NCBI RefSeq assembly: GCF_009176975.1
Contig: NZ_WEZG01000001.1
Coordinates: forward strand, 558,001 to 622,000
Direction of reading: 5' to 3'
Origin: Aureimonas psammosilenae
GTDB lineage: Bacteria > Pseudomonadota > Alphaproteobacteria > Rhizobiales > Rhizobiaceae
DNA: 64,000 nt
Shown: one piece after another, positions 40,692-50,873 of the stretch
How positions within the stretch are numbered: the first letter of the stretch is position 1
Layout: each line of letters starts with the position of its first letter
Notes under the pieces: model-generated
Databases searched by the model: none
Seen by the model: only the letters and a program-made list of their open reading frames with translations
Told to the model about the DNA's origin: nothing
Position numbers and translations under genes: made by a program

Positions 40692-41338
40692 GGACCCACC
40701 GGATCGGGGCTCGTGAACGAGGAGGCCGGCGCGTCGCGGTTCTCGGGGCCGGGCAGGCGTGTCCAGTCCTCCGCCAGAAGCGCGTAAAGGTGATGGTCCT
40801 CCCAGGAGCCGTCGATCTTCAGATATTTTTTCAGGTAACCCTCGCGGCGAAAGCCGGTTCTTTCCAGAAGGCGCATGGAGCGCGCGTTCGAAGGAAGGCA
40901 GGCGGCCTCGATGCGATGCAGGCCTTCGACCTCGAACACGAACGGTTTCAGAAGCTCAACGGCGGCGCGCATCAAGCCCTTTCCCGCGTGAGCCTCTCCC
41001 ATCCAATAGCCGAGCGTGCAGCACTGCGCGACCCCCCGCCGGATATTCCCGACCGTGATGCCGCCCAGAACCTCACCGCCGCCCGGCGGCAGAAGAAAGA
41101 AGGTGAAGGAGGTCCGCTCGTGCGCTTCCTGCACGTAGCGCGACAGATGCTGGCGATAGGAGCGGCGCGACAGTTCGTCGACGGGCCTCAGCGGCTCCCA
41201 GGGCTTCAGGAAGTCGCGGCTTTCCTCGCGCACCCGTCGCCAGCTTTCGTAGTCGCGCCCTTGCGGCAGGCGAAGGACGACCCGCTCGCTCCTGAGGGTC
41301 GGACCCATCGGCGCAAGAAAGATGTCCAGAAGTCCCAT
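40688..41338 (-). CDS. GNAT N-acetyltransferase, RimJ/RimL type
   Basis: A 216-residue acetyltransferase. The acetyl-CoA region GYWMGEAHAGKGLMRAAVELL and the family sequence HRIEAACLPSNARSMRLLER are plain and match RimJ/RimL-like N-terminal acetyltransferases. Its stop overlaps the EAL gene start (ATGA, 40688-40691), and it begins 12 bases after the M16 protease gene. The target protein or small molecule is unknown. Confidence 0.92.
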   Translation of the reverse strand: MGLLDIFLAPMGPTLRSERVVLRLPQGRDYESWRRVREESRDFLKPWEPLRPVDELSRRSYRQHLSRYVQEAHERTSFTFFLLPPGGGEVLGGITVGNIRRGVAQCCTLGYWMGEAHAGKGLMRAAVELLKPFVFEVEGLHRIEAACLPSNARSMRLLERTGFRREGYLKKYLKIDGSWEDHHLYALLAEDWTRLPGPENRDAPASSFTSPDPVGP

Positions 41339-41350
41339 CGCGTCGCGGTT

Positions 41351-42658
41351 TCAGTGGTGCGCGGCGGCCAGCTTCGGTCCGGCCCCCGCCGCCGTCAGCC
41401 CGCCGGCGATCTCGCCGACGCTCGGCAGGCGGCTGATCGGGCCGATGGCCGCCAGCGTCGGCGCGCGATCGAGGAAGGTCGCGGCGGCCAGTTCCGTCAG
41501 GCGCCCGGCGGTGACGGCCGACAAGCGGTCGAGAAGCTCGGTGTTGGAGATGATCGCGCCGTTGAACATGAGCTGGCGGGCGATCTGGCCGGCACGCGAA
41601 GACGGGCTTTCCTGGCTCATCATCAGGCTGGAGCGCATCTGCGCTCTGGCGCGCGCGACTTCCGCGTCGTGGATGCCCTCGCTCGCGCGGGCAAGCTCCT
41701 CGGCGATCACGGGGGCGAGTTCGGCGAGTTCCTCCTCGCCCGTCGCCGCATGGACGCCGAAGATGCCGCTGTCGGAATAGCTCCAATGGAAGGAATAGAT
41801 CGCGTAGCAAAGGCCGCGCTTTTCGCGGATTTCCTGAAACAAGCGAGACGACATGCCGCCGCCGAGGATCAGGGAGAGGATCTGCGAAGAATAGAAGTCG
41901 CGGGCGTAGTAGGGCCGCCCTTCGAAGCCGAGCACCATCTGCGCGTCCATCAGGTCGCGCGTTTCGCGGAACTCCCCGCCGGTATAAAGGGCTGTCGGGC
42001 GCTGGGCCGCCATGTCGAGTTCGGACCTCGGCATCCTGCCGAAAGCCGCTTCGATCTGGCGCACCACGGCGTCGTGGTCCACCGCCCCCGCCGCCGACAC
42101 CACGATGCGCTCGGGCGAATAATGGCGTGCGAGATAGGAGCGCAGCCGATCGGGCGTGAAGGAGCGCACCGTGTCGCGGGTGCCCAGAATCGGTCGGCCG
42201 ATGATCTGGTCCTGAAAGGCTGTTTCCTGGAAATGGTCGAAGACGATGTCGTCGGGCGTGTCTTCCGCCGCGCCGATCTCCTGCAGGATCACCTGCTGCT
42301 CGCGCTCCAGTTCCTCCTCGTCGAACTTCGAGTCCAGCATGATGTCGGACAGGATGTCGAAGGCGAGCGGCACGTCCTCCTTGAGGACGCGGGCGTAGTA
42401 GGAGGTGGTCTCGACGCTGGTGGCGGCGTTGAGTTCGCCGCCGACATCCTCGATCTCCTCGGCGATCTGGCGGGCCGTGCGGCGCGAGGTGCCCTTGAAC
42501 GCCATGTGCTCGAGAAGATGGGCGATGCCGTGCTCGCCCTCCGTCTCGTCTCTCGCACCCGCCTTCACCCAAACGCCGAGCGCGGCGCTTTCCAGCGCCG
42601 GCATGACTTCGGTGGCGACGGTCAGGCCGTTGGAAAGCTTGGTGATCTCGACGCTCAT
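41351..42658 (-). CDS. M16 (pitrilysin) family zinc peptidase
   Basis: A 435-residue protease resembling the mitochondrial processing peptidase beta subunit. The inverted zinc motif HLLEH is at residues 47-51 (HGIAHLLEHMAFKGTSRR), with the further Glu in ELEREQQVILQEI near 125. The C-terminal half is a second, inactive M16 domain. It overlaps thrC by ATGA (42655-42658), an arrangement I recall from many Rhizobiales. Confidence 0.94.
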   Translation of the reverse strand: MSVEITKLSNGLTVATEVMPALESAALGVWVKAGARDETEGEHGIAHLLEHMAFKGTSRRTARQIAEEIEDVGGELNAATSVETTSYYARVLKEDVPLAFDILSDIMLDSKFDEEELEREQQVILQEIGAAEDTPDDIVFDHFQETAFQDQIIGRPILGTRDTVRSFTPDRLRSYLARHYSPERIVVSAAGAVDHDAVVRQIEAAFGRMPRSELDMAAQRPTALYTGGEFRETRDLMDAQMVLGFEGRPYYARDFYSSQILSLILGGGMSSRLFQEIREKRGLCYAIYSFHWSYSDSGIFGVHAATGEEELAELAPVIAEELARASEGIHDAEVARARAQMRSSLMMSQESPSSRAGQIARQLMFNGAIISNTELLDRLSAVTAGRLTELAAATFLDRAPTLAAIGPISRLPSVGEIAGGLTAAGAGPKLAAAHH

Positions 42659-44076
42659 GCGGCTTTGCCTTCGCTGGTCGCCCGCGAGCGCGCGGAGATG
42701 AAATCCTGAACGGCGCGAAGGTCGTTCGGCAACTCGTCGAAGATTTCGGCGCGCTCCATCAGCCCCTCGTGGCTCGGGGGGAGGGTAGGCGAGCGGCCGC
42801 AGGCCTTCTCGACCGCCAGCGGGAACTTCGCCGGATGGGCGGTGCCGAGCGTCACCATGGGAACCGACCCCGTCTGTCCACGCGCCACATGGACGCCGAC
42901 GGCCGTGTGCGGATCGAGAAGATAAGCGCTCGTGTCGAGAACGTCGCGGATCGTTTCCGCCGTTTGCGCCTCGTCGGTGCGCCCGGCGTCGAACTCGGCG
43001 CGGATCTTCGTCAGCGTGCCTTCCGGCAGGGTGAAGGCGCCGCTTTGCGACAGGCCGGCCATCAGGGAGCGGATGGAAGCGGCGTCGCGTCCGCCTGCTT
43101 CGAACAGGAGGCGCTCGAAGTTGGAGGAGACCTCGATATCCATGGACGGCGAAGCGGTGGCATGGACGCCGGCCGTCTCGTAGCGCCCGCTCGCCATGGC
43201 GCGCGCCAGGATGTCGTTCTGGTTGGTGGCGATCACCAGCCGGTCGATCGGCAGGCCCATGCGCTTGGCGGCGTAGCCGGCGAAGATGTCGCCGAAATTG
43301 CCGGTCGGAACGGTGAAGGAGACCTGGCGGTCCGGCGCGCCGAGGCTGAGCGCGGCGGTGAAGTAATAGGTGATCTGGGCCATGATGCGCGCCCAGTTGA
43401 TGGAATTGACGCCCGACAAGGCCGTGTCATGGCGGAAGCGCGCGTCGTTGAACATCGCCTTCACCAGCGCCTGGCAATGGTCGAAATTGCCTTCCACGGC
43501 GATGGCGTGGACGTTCGCCGCCCCGTGCGTCGTCATCTGCTTCTGTTGGACGGGCGACACGCGACCCTTGGGGAAGAGGATGAAGATGTCGGTGCGCGTC
43601 GAGGCGGCGAAGGCCGCGATCGCCGCGCCGCCGGTATCGCCCGATGTCGCGCCGACGATGGTGGCGCGCTGCCCGCGTTCTTTGAGGACATGGTCCATCA
43701 GGCGGGCGAGAAGCTGCATCGCCACGTCCTTGAAGGCGAGCGTCGGCCCGTGGAAGAGTTCCAGCACGTAGTCTTTCGGCCCGATCTGCACGAGCGGAGC
43801 GACGGCCGGATGGGGGAAGGTGGCATAGGCCTCGTCCACCATGCGCTTCAGGACGCTCTCAGGGATTTCCGGTCCGACGAAGGGCTTGAAGATCGCCAGC
43901 GCCACGTCCGCATAGGGCTTGTCGCGAAGGCTGCGGATCTCGTCATCCGAGAATTGCGGCCATTCCGCCGGGACGTAAAGGCCGCCATCGCTGGCAAGGC
44001 CGGCCAGAAGGACGTCGGAAAAGCCCAAGGTCGGCGCTTCGCCCCGCGAACTTACATATCTCACGTCGCTGCTCAC
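42655..44076 (-). CDS. thrC: Threonine synthase
   Basis: A 473-residue PLP enzyme converting O-phosphohomoserine to threonine, the step after ThrB. Signatures are YVSSRGEAPTLGFSDVLLAGLA at the start, the PLP lysine in GPTLAFKDVAMQLLARL, GATSGDTGGAAIAAF and VPTGNFGDIFAGYAAKRM. Length is normal. It is the first gene of the leftward operon with the protease, GNAT, EAL and dehydratase genes. Confidence 0.97.
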   Translation of the reverse strand: MSSDVRYVSSRGEAPTLGFSDVLLAGLASDGGLYVPAEWPQFSDDEIRSLRDKPYADVALAIFKPFVGPEIPESVLKRMVDEAYATFPHPAVAPLVQIGPKDYVLELFHGPTLAFKDVAMQLLARLMDHVLKERGQRATIVGATSGDTGGAAIAAFAASTRTDIFILFPKGRVSPVQQKQMTTHGAANVHAIAVEGNFDHCQALVKAMFNDARFRHDTALSGVNSINWARIMAQITYYFTAALSLGAPDRQVSFTVPTGNFGDIFAGYAAKRMGLPIDRLVIATNQNDILARAMASGRYETAGVHATASPSMDIEVSSNFERLLFEAGGRDAASIRSLMAGLSQSGAFTLPEGTLTKIRAEFDAGRTDEAQTAETIRDVLDTSAYLLDPHTAVGVHVARGQTGSVPMVTLGTAHPAKFPLAVEKACGRSPTLPPSHEGLMERAEIFDELPNDLRAVQDFISARSRATSEGKAA

Positions 44077-44204
44077 TTCCCGCGTCTTTCCGGGCCTCGG
44101 CTCGGCCTCCCCACGGATCGAGATCTCGCATCTCGCACCCGTCGCCTCCGGCCCGGTGGGCTGTTATAGAACGGGGCGCCACGATATGGGAAGAACCACG
44201 CACG

Positions 44205-44732
44205 ATGCCGCCCCGACCCTGCCGCTTCGCCGCCCTTATGGCTCCGATCCTCGCTTTGTCGGCGTGCGGGCCGACGGCCGATCGCCAGGCCGCGCCCACC
44301 GACGATTTTCGCCGCCCGGTCAGCGCCGATGCCGAAGGCACCGTGCCCGATTATTGCCCGCGCGTTTCCTTACGCGAAGGCACGGCGATCCTGCGCAAGG
44401 GGGCGGGCGAGAACCTCCAGTACATCGCTTCCATCACGCAAACGACGCGCGAATGCCGCGTGGTGGACGGCGAGCTTCGCATCAAGGTCGGCGTTTCGGG
44501 CCGCGTCGTGCCGGGGCCGGCGGGTGGTGCGGGCTCGGCCCCCCTGCCGATCCGCGTCGCCGTGACGCGGAACGGGGGGGAAGTGCTCTACGCCAACAAG
44601 GGAACGCAGAGCGTGTCCTACGCCACCGGCTCGGCCGGCCGCTTCGTTTATGTCGACGAGATGGTGCGCGTGCCCGAGCCGGCGGCGAAGAACTATTCGA
44701 TCTTCGTCGGCTTCGACGACAGCGGGAAATAA
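44205..44732 (+). CDS. Small lipoprotein of unknown function
   Basis: Encodes 175 residues with a lipobox LSAC (Cys21) after a hydrophobic leader. The mature protein has a beta-rich domain (about 45-172) with KVGVSGRVVPGPAG and PLPIRVAVTRNGGEVLYANK, and two further cysteines that could form a disulfide. Sequences of this type are present next to thrC or HAD genes in Rhizobiales, but I know no function. It is convergent with the HAD gene, with 4 bases between the two stops. Confidence 0.78.
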   Translation: MPPRPCRFAALMAPILALSACGPTADRQAAPTDDFRRPVSADAEGTVPDYCPRVSLREGTAILRKGAGENLQYIASITQTTRECRVVDGELRIKVGVSGRVVPGPAGGAGSAPLPIRVAVTRNGGEVLYANKGTQSVSYATGSAGRFVYVDEMVRVPEPAAKNYSIFVGFDDSGK

Positions 44733-44736
44733 GTTT

Positions 44737-45423
44737 TCAGGTCTCGGCCCAGCTCGACAGGGCTTCCACCACGGCGGGAAAGTCGGACAAGCGCGAGATC
44801 ACGGTCTCGACGCCGACATCGCTCAAGGCCTCGCCGTGGCCGGGATAGCTGTGCGAAGCGCCGGTGAAGCCGACGACGCGGCAGCCGGCTGCGACGGCGG
44901 CTGCCGCGCCATGCACCGAATCCTCCAGAACCACCGCCCGGCGCGGCTCGACGTCGAACTCCTTGCAGGCATGGAGAAACACGTCGGGCGCGGGCTTCGG
45001 CCGGCCTTCGCCGACCTCGCGCGCCGGGTAGACGTAAGGCCGGAAGCGGTCCCATAGGCCGACATGGCCGAGCATGAACTTCAGCTGCGCGCCGGTGGAG
45101 TTCGAACAGATGCAGCGCGGCAGGTCGAGCGCGTCCAGCATCGCGCCGACGCCCTCGATGGCGACGAGTTCCTTCGGCACGCGCTTGTCGAAGGCTTCCG
45201 CCACGCGCCCTTTCAGGTCGTCCGGAAAATTGATGCCCGTTTCGGCGGTCAGGAGCTCGATGATCCGCGCCCAGGTCAGCCCCGCGAAGCGATGCGCGAT
45301 CTCTTCGGCCGAAAGATCGCAGCCGTATTCCTTCAGGATCGTCGATTCGACTTTTGCCGCAAGAATCTCCGAATCGATGAGAACGCCGTCGCAGTCGAAA
45401 ATGACGAGGGACAGGGAGGACAT
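44737..45423 (-). CDS. HAD family hydrolase (phosphoglycolate/beta-phosphoglucomutase-like)
   Basis: Encodes 228 residues from 45423 (MSSLSLVIFDCDGVLIDSE). HAD motif I is DCDGVLIDSE, motif II the SNS of CICSNSTGAQ, motif III the Lys in GEGRPKPAPDVFL and motif IV VLEDSVHGAAAA. The cap domain is of the helical C1 type. The substrate is unknown. Longer in-frame starts up to 45699 run through the ccrM promoter and are not credible. Confidence 0.9.
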   Translation of the reverse strand: MSSLSLVIFDCDGVLIDSEILAAKVESTILKEYGCDLSAEEIAHRFAGLTWARIIELLTAETGINFPDDLKGRVAEAFDKRVPKELVAIEGVGAMLDALDLPRCICSNSTGAQLKFMLGHVGLWDRFRPYVYPAREVGEGRPKPAPDVFLHACKEFDVEPRRAVVLEDSVHGAAAAVAAGCRVVGFTGASHSYPGHGEALSDVGVETVISRLSDFPAVVEALSSWAET

Positions 45424-45500
45424 GAAGGCTCCGGAATGCGCATGTTCGAGCGTCCGGGTACAGGAAGCTCGTGCGGAGGTCGATAAGAAAGGCGCGGCGC

Positions 45501-45516
45501 TTAGCGATTGGTTTAC
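45501..45516 (+). promoter_or_regulatory. Weak CtrA-like site upstream of ccrM
   Basis: TTAG and TTTAC are separated by seven bases, matching seven of nine positions of the TTAA-N7-TTAAC box. This is a weak match; it is listed because CtrA drives ccrM in Caulobacter. Confidence 0.3.
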
Positions 45517-45532
45517 CCTATTCGGTAACCAT

Positions 45533-46722
<1,190 letters not shown>

Positions 46723-46723
<1 letters not shown>

Positions 46724-46883
46724 GAACCGGGGACAGAACCTGGCGGAGGAGGGCTGGCGCGGACTTTTCGCTCCCGGCGAGGCGCCGAGCGCAGTCCATG
46801 CAGCGCATGGGCGAGCATCGGCAACGAAGTCCGGGGGCGGAAAGGCTCGTCAGACCGACCCGCTGGGTTCTGTCCCCGGTTCT
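46723..46883. mobile_element. REPIN/MITE-like element between ccrM and mutY
   Basis: The 18-bp sequence AGAACCGGGGACAGAACC (46723-46740) recurs as an exact inverted copy at 46866-46883. Each copy contains AGAACC twice as a direct repeat with six bases between. The 125 bases between the copies encode nothing recognisable and contain a short stem (CCGGCG/CGCCG). Ends of the GGGGACAG type occur in REP elements mobilised by RAYT transposases; no transposase is here. The ends coincide with the stops of both convergent genes. Confidence 0.55.
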
Positions 46884-47979
46884 AAGACTTCGAGACGAGG
46901 GCGGTCTCGATCGCCCGGCGCATCAGGGTCGGCAGGGCTTCGGTGAGGAGGCGCTCGGGCGGCGACCACCAACCGTCCGTGCCCTTCGGCGCCGCGTCCA
47001 GTTCCGCGCGCCAGACTTCGAGGGTCAGGTCGAAATGGGTGAAGCCGTGCGCCACCGTGCCGGCTTCCTTCCACGCGGCCGGAAAGGGGGCGGCGTCGGC
47101 TCCCGTTGCGCCGTCCGCCTTCGCGCTCCAGCCGCTTGTCGGCGGCTCGGCCATGTCGCCGAGCATGCCGAGCGCCGGGCGTCGGCGCAGGAACACCGCG
47201 CCGTCGCAACGGCGCACCGCGACAAAGGCCGCGCCCCGCCGGCTCGGCTTGGCGCGCTTCGGGGCCTTCGCCGGCAGGCGCTCGGCGATGCCTTTGCCTT
47301 GCGCCTCGCAGGAAGGCTGAACGGGGCAGATCACGCAGGCCGGACGGCGCGGCGTGCAGATCGTCGCACCGAGATCCATCATGCTTTGCGCGAAATCGCC
47401 GGGCCGTAAACGCGGCGTCATGGCTTCGACGCGGGCGCGGATCAGCGGGCGCGATTGCGGCAAGGGCGTCTCGATCGCGAAAAGCCGCGACGTGACGCGC
47501 TCGATATTGCCGTCCACCACGGCGGCCGGCTCGTCGAAGGCGATGGCCGCGATGGCCGCGCTCGTATAATCGCCGATGCCGGGCAGGCGCTTCAGCCCTT
47601 CCGCTGTCGATGGAAACACGCCGCCATGCTCGGAGGCCACCGCCTTGGCGCAGGCATGGAGGTTGCGGGCTCTGGCATAATAGCCGAGCCCGGCCCAAGC
47701 GCCCATCACCTCCTCGCTCGGCGCGGCCGCCAAGGCCTCGACATTCGGCCAGCGTTGGAGAAAATCGAGGAAGTAGCCGGACACGGCCGCGACCGTCGTC
47801 TGCTGAAGCATCACCTCCGACAGCCACACGCGGTAGGGATCGGGCTTGACGCCTTGGCGTCGATCCGCCGGCGAAACCCGCCACGGTAGAATGCGCGCGT
47901 GGCGATCGTACCAGCCGAGCATACGCACCGCGATGCTCTCGGCCGCCTGATGGCCGTCCGCCTTCGTCTTGACTTGCAT
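46882..47979 (-). CDS. mutY: A/G-specific adenine glycosylase
   Basis: Encodes 365 residues from 47979 (MQVKTKADGHQAAES). MutY removes adenine opposite 8-oxoguanine. The catalytic helix LSEVMLQQTTVAAV, the helix-hairpin-helix LKRLPGIGDYTSAAIAA with VVDGNIERV, and the 4Fe-4S loop C-x6-C-x2-C-x5-C (CTPRRPACVICPVQPSC) are present, with a Nudix-like C-terminal domain. The TAG stop lies within the right end of the neighbouring repeat. ATGs upstream of 47979 lie in the divergent promoter region. Confidence 0.95.
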   Translation of the reverse strand: MQVKTKADGHQAAESIAVRMLGWYDRHARILPWRVSPADRRQGVKPDPYRVWLSEVMLQQTTVAAVSGYFLDFLQRWPNVEALAAAPSEEVMGAWAGLGYYARARNLHACAKAVASEHGGVFPSTAEGLKRLPGIGDYTSAAIAAIAFDEPAAVVDGNIERVTSRLFAIETPLPQSRPLIRARVEAMTPRLRPGDFAQSMMDLGATICTPRRPACVICPVQPSCEAQGKGIAERLPAKAPKRAKPSRRGAAFVAVRRCDGAVFLRRRPALGMLGDMAEPPTSGWSAKADGATGADAAPFPAAWKEAGTVAHGFTHFDLTLEVWRAELDAAPKGTDGWWSPPERLLTEALPTLMRRAIETALVSKS

Positions 47980-48099
47980 GACCGTATCGTCGCATCGACA
48001 TCGAAACGCGGTCGCCCTCGACCGCCAACGTCCGGCGAAATTTTGGCTCCACGACATTCGACAAAGCCCACCGCGCCGGCCTTGGCAAGAGCCTTCGGC

Positions 48100-49485
48100 A
48101 TGGGTCACGATGGCGCTGTGAATAGCGGCCCTATGCCGCCGCGCAGCGGGCTCGATCTCCTGGCGCCGGCGCCCGCTCACGCGCGGACCGGTTCGTTGGG
48201 ACACGCCCGCGCCGTTCTGTTCCGCCCATCGCGTCTCGATCTCGGTCGCCGCAACGGCTGGTCGAACTTCGCCTTCTTCGTTCTCGCCGCCGCGGGCGGA
48301 TCGGGCGCGACGGTGGTGGCCATTCTTCTCGCCTCCTGGTCGCTGATCTCGATGGCCTTGCGCCGCTTTCGCGTCCGGATCGAGCGCTCGGACCTGCCGG
48401 TTCTCCTATCCTTGATCGGCTTCTTCGCGGTGATGGCGGGGTCGGATCTCATCCATGCGGGTGGCGACGGAGGGGCGGGTCTCGGCCATGCCTGGCATCT
48501 GGTCGGCAAGCTTCTCCTGTTTCTTCTCCCCGTCTTCCTGATCCCCCGGATGCGCTGTTCGGTGTTTCGCGACACCCTGCCGCCGGCTTTTGCGGGCGCG
48601 GCGGTGGGCGGCGTTCTCCTGATTCCGATCTGCATCCTGTCCTATGCGATCGAGGGCGAGCGCGTGGCGGGGCTCGCGGGCAATCCCGGGCCCTTGTCGA
48701 TCTGCGCGCTTCTGGCCGCCGGCTTTTCGGTTCTGTCCTTGCCGGACCATCCGACGCGCTCGCGCGCGGTTCTGGCCGTCGTCGGGTGCCTCGGGGCAAG
48801 CTTCGCGGTGATGATGTCGGGCATGCGCGGTGCGTGGCCGGCCCTGCCGGTGGTGATCGCCATCGCTCTTTTCGCCCGTCGTGGCGCCGTGGTCGAGCGC
48901 TGGCGCGCTAAATCGCCGCTCGTCCAGGCGGCGATGAGCGTCGCGGTTCTTCTTGGCGTCGCGCTGGTCGCCGTCGCGGTGGCGCGGGTGGTCGGCACGC
49001 GGGTCGAGGCGATGGTGTCGGACCTGTCGCAAATCGCCGCCGACGTGGATTCGGCGACCTCGCTCAATCTTCGCCGCGCCATGTACGAGGCGGGGATGCA
49101 GGCCTTCGCCGCGCAGCCCTTCTTCGGTTATGGCGAAGCGGCGCGTTGGTCGGCGATCCAGCCCTATCTCGACAGCCAGGCCTTCGCCGGTTTCTCCTTC
49201 AGCCATCTCCACAACATCTTCCTGACCGTCGGGGTGGATGCCGGCCTCCTCGGCATCGCGGCGCTCTGCTTCGTCCTGGCCGCGCCGGTCTGGACGGCCT
49301 GGCGGGCGCGCGGGCGGATCGGCGGCGGCCGGCGGCTGGCGGCGTCACTGGTGCTGGTCACCGCCTTTCTGGTGCCGGGTTTTTCCAACATCATGTTCTT
49401 CCACGATATCCTCGATTCGGTCTGGGTGTTTGCGGCGACGCTGATCGCCGCCTCCGTTCCGCCTCGGCAAGGGCAGGCCGCATGA
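48100..49485 (+). CDS. O-antigen ligase/polymerase family membrane protein
   Basis: A 461-residue protein if started at 48100 (450 from 48133). About ten to twelve hydrophobic segments and a periplasmic loop with the Wzy_C/WaaL features: FFGYGEAARWS and FSHLHNIFLTVGVDAGLLG, the latter holding the conserved His. The family joins O-antigen to lipid A-core or polymerises polysaccharide. No glycosyltransferase genes are near. It lies between mutY and the DciA-like gene and overlaps the latter by ATGA, which ties it to replication-related neighbours by translation only. Confidence 0.85.
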   Translation: MGHDGAVNSGPMPPRSGLDLLAPAPAHARTGSLGHARAVLFRPSRLDLGRRNGWSNFAFFVLAAAGGSGATVVAILLASWSLISMALRRFRVRIERSDLPVLLSLIGFFAVMAGSDLIHAGGDGGAGLGHAWHLVGKLLLFLLPVFLIPRMRCSVFRDTLPPAFAGAAVGGVLLIPICILSYAIEGERVAGLAGNPGPLSICALLAAGFSVLSLPDHPTRSRAVLAVVGCLGASFAVMMSGMRGAWPALPVVIAIALFARRGAVVERWRAKSPLVQAAMSVAVLLGVALVAVAVARVVGTRVEAMVSDLSQIAADVDSATSLNLRRAMYEAGMQAFAAQPFFGYGEAARWSAIQPYLDSQAFAGFSFSHLHNIFLTVGVDAGLLGIAALCFVLAAPVWTAWRARGRIGGGRRLAASLVLVTAFLVPGFSNIMFFHDILDSVWVFAATLIAASVPPRQGQAA

Positions 49486-49985
49486 AACGCGCCAGACGAG
49501 GGCCGACGCCCGTCGGCGAAATGGCCTCCGCGATCCTCGACCCGGTGCTGCGCCGCAAGGCCGGCATGACCATCGGGCTCGTCCAAGCCTGGGGCGAGAT
49601 CGTCGGCGCGCGGCTGGAACAGGTGACACGCCCCGAAAAGCTGGTCTGGCCGCCGGAAGGTCAGGGCACCGAACGCGACTTTCGTCCCGCCACCCTCGTT
49701 GTCGCCTGCGAAGGCGCGGCGGCCTTGCGCCTCCAGCATCAGGCGGGCGAGATCGTCCAGCGCGTCAACGCCTATCTCGGCCACCACGCGGTGGACCGGC
49801 TGCGCATCGTTCAGAAGCCGGTCGCCGTTCCGGTGCGCGACCTGAAGCCGAAGCTGCGCAGCTTGAAGCCGGGGGAGGGCGAGCGGGTGGAGGCGATGGT
49901 GGAGCGCATCGAGGACCCGAAGCTTCGCGCCGCCCTTGCCGCCTATGGCGAAAGCATTCTGCGGCGACTTCCCGCAAAACCGTGA
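49482..49985 (+). CDS. DciA-like protein (DUF721)
   Basis: A 167-residue protein starting at 49482 (MKRARRGPTPVGEMAS). The DUF721 domain is clear: VQAWGEIVGARLEQVTRPEKL and TLVVACEGAAALRLQHQAGEIVQRVNAYLG. DciA loads or assists the replicative helicase in bacteria lacking DnaC/DnaI. The C-terminal part is charged. It overlaps the O-antigen ligase gene and precedes a DsbA-like gene by 89 bases. Confidence 0.85.
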   Translation: MKRARRGPTPVGEMASAILDPVLRRKAGMTIGLVQAWGEIVGARLEQVTRPEKLVWPPEGQGTERDFRPATLVVACEGAAALRLQHQAGEIVQRVNAYLGHHAVDRLRIVQKPVAVPVRDLKPKLRSLKPGEGERVEAMVERIEDPKLRAALAAYGESILRRLPAKP

Positions 49986-50074
49986 GGGAGGTGCGGTGCC
50001 GCCGGCTTGGCAGCGCCGCAATCCGCTTCTACTAGAGACGGCGAATCGAAGGCTTTAAAGAAAGGCCGCGCGCC

Positions 50075-50773
50075 ATGGCATCCATTCGCAACTCATCCGC
50101 GCTTCGAGCGCTGGCGGCAGCCGGGCTCCTCGCGGCCGTCTCATTGGCGGTCGTGCCGGCTTTTGCTCAGGAAGCCGCGACGCCCGTTCCGGGCGCCGCC
50201 GCCAAGGCGCCCGAGGCCAAGGGCACGGTGGATGTCGCCAAGCTGATGGAGCCCGGCCCGCTTCCCGATATCGTGATGGGCGATCCGAACGCTCCCGTCA
50301 CCATCGTCGAATACGCCTCCATGACCTGCGGCCATTGCGCCGACTTCGCGGTCAACACGCTGCCGCAGATCAAGAAGGACTATGTCGACACCGGCAAGGC
50401 CAAGATCGTCCTGCGCGAGTTCCCCTTCGATCCGCGCGCCGTCGCCGCCTTCATGCTGGCGCGCTGCGCGCCGGACGGTCGCCGCAACGCCATGGTCGAG
50501 GTCCTGTTCGAGCAGCAGGAAACATGGGCGCGGGCGCAGAACGCCTCGCAGGCGCTTCTCGACATCGCCAAGCTCGCCGGCTTCACGGACGAGGCCTTCA
50601 AGGCCTGCCTCACCGACAAGGACCTTCAAACCAAGGTCGTGGCGATGCAGCAGCGCGGCGAAACGGAGTTCGGCGTCCAGGCGACGCCGACCTTCTTCAT
50701 CAACGGCAAGCGCTACGAGGGCTCGCTGCCTCCGGCCGAGTTCGCCGCCGCCATCGACGCCGCCGGCACATGA
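50075..50773 (+). CDS. DsbA family thiol-disulfide oxidoreductase
   Basis: A 232-residue exported protein: signal peptide 1-31 (ending AFA-QE), Ala/Pro-rich linker, then a thioredoxin fold with the active site CGHC at 85-88 (YASMTCGHCADF) and the cis-Pro loop QATPTFFINGKRYEG near 209. It resembles the DsbA/BdbD-type proteins that in Rhizobiales, as I recall, sit between the DUF721 gene and smc. Here ppdK follows instead of smc. Confidence 0.93.
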   Translation: MASIRNSSALRALAAAGLLAAVSLAVVPAFAQEAATPVPGAAAKAPEAKGTVDVAKLMEPGPLPDIVMGDPNAPVTIVEYASMTCGHCADFAVNTLPQIKKDYVDTGKAKIVLREFPFDPRAVAAFMLARCAPDGRRNAMVEVLFEQQETWARAQNASQALLDIAKLAGFTDEAFKACLTDKDLQTKVVAMQQRGETEFGVQATPTFFINGKRYEGSLPPAEFAAAIDAAGT

Positions 50774-50873
50774 TGCGATAACTTTATTGCGCCGCAGCAA
50801 TTGGCGGCGGCGCAGTTCTTTCTTAAGTTCGCCCTGCGATGGGGATCGCGGACGAGGAGCCAAGCGCCGCGCC

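Noticed and set aside
44120-44160. Short direct repeat ATCTCGC upstream of the lipoprotein gene
   Set aside because: Two copies of a 7-mer in a GC-rich region are expected by chance; no regulator is linked.
50382-50873. 164-residue upstream extension of the PPDK frame
   Set aside because: It overlaps the DsbA-like gene in another frame, and the family N-terminus begins at 50874.
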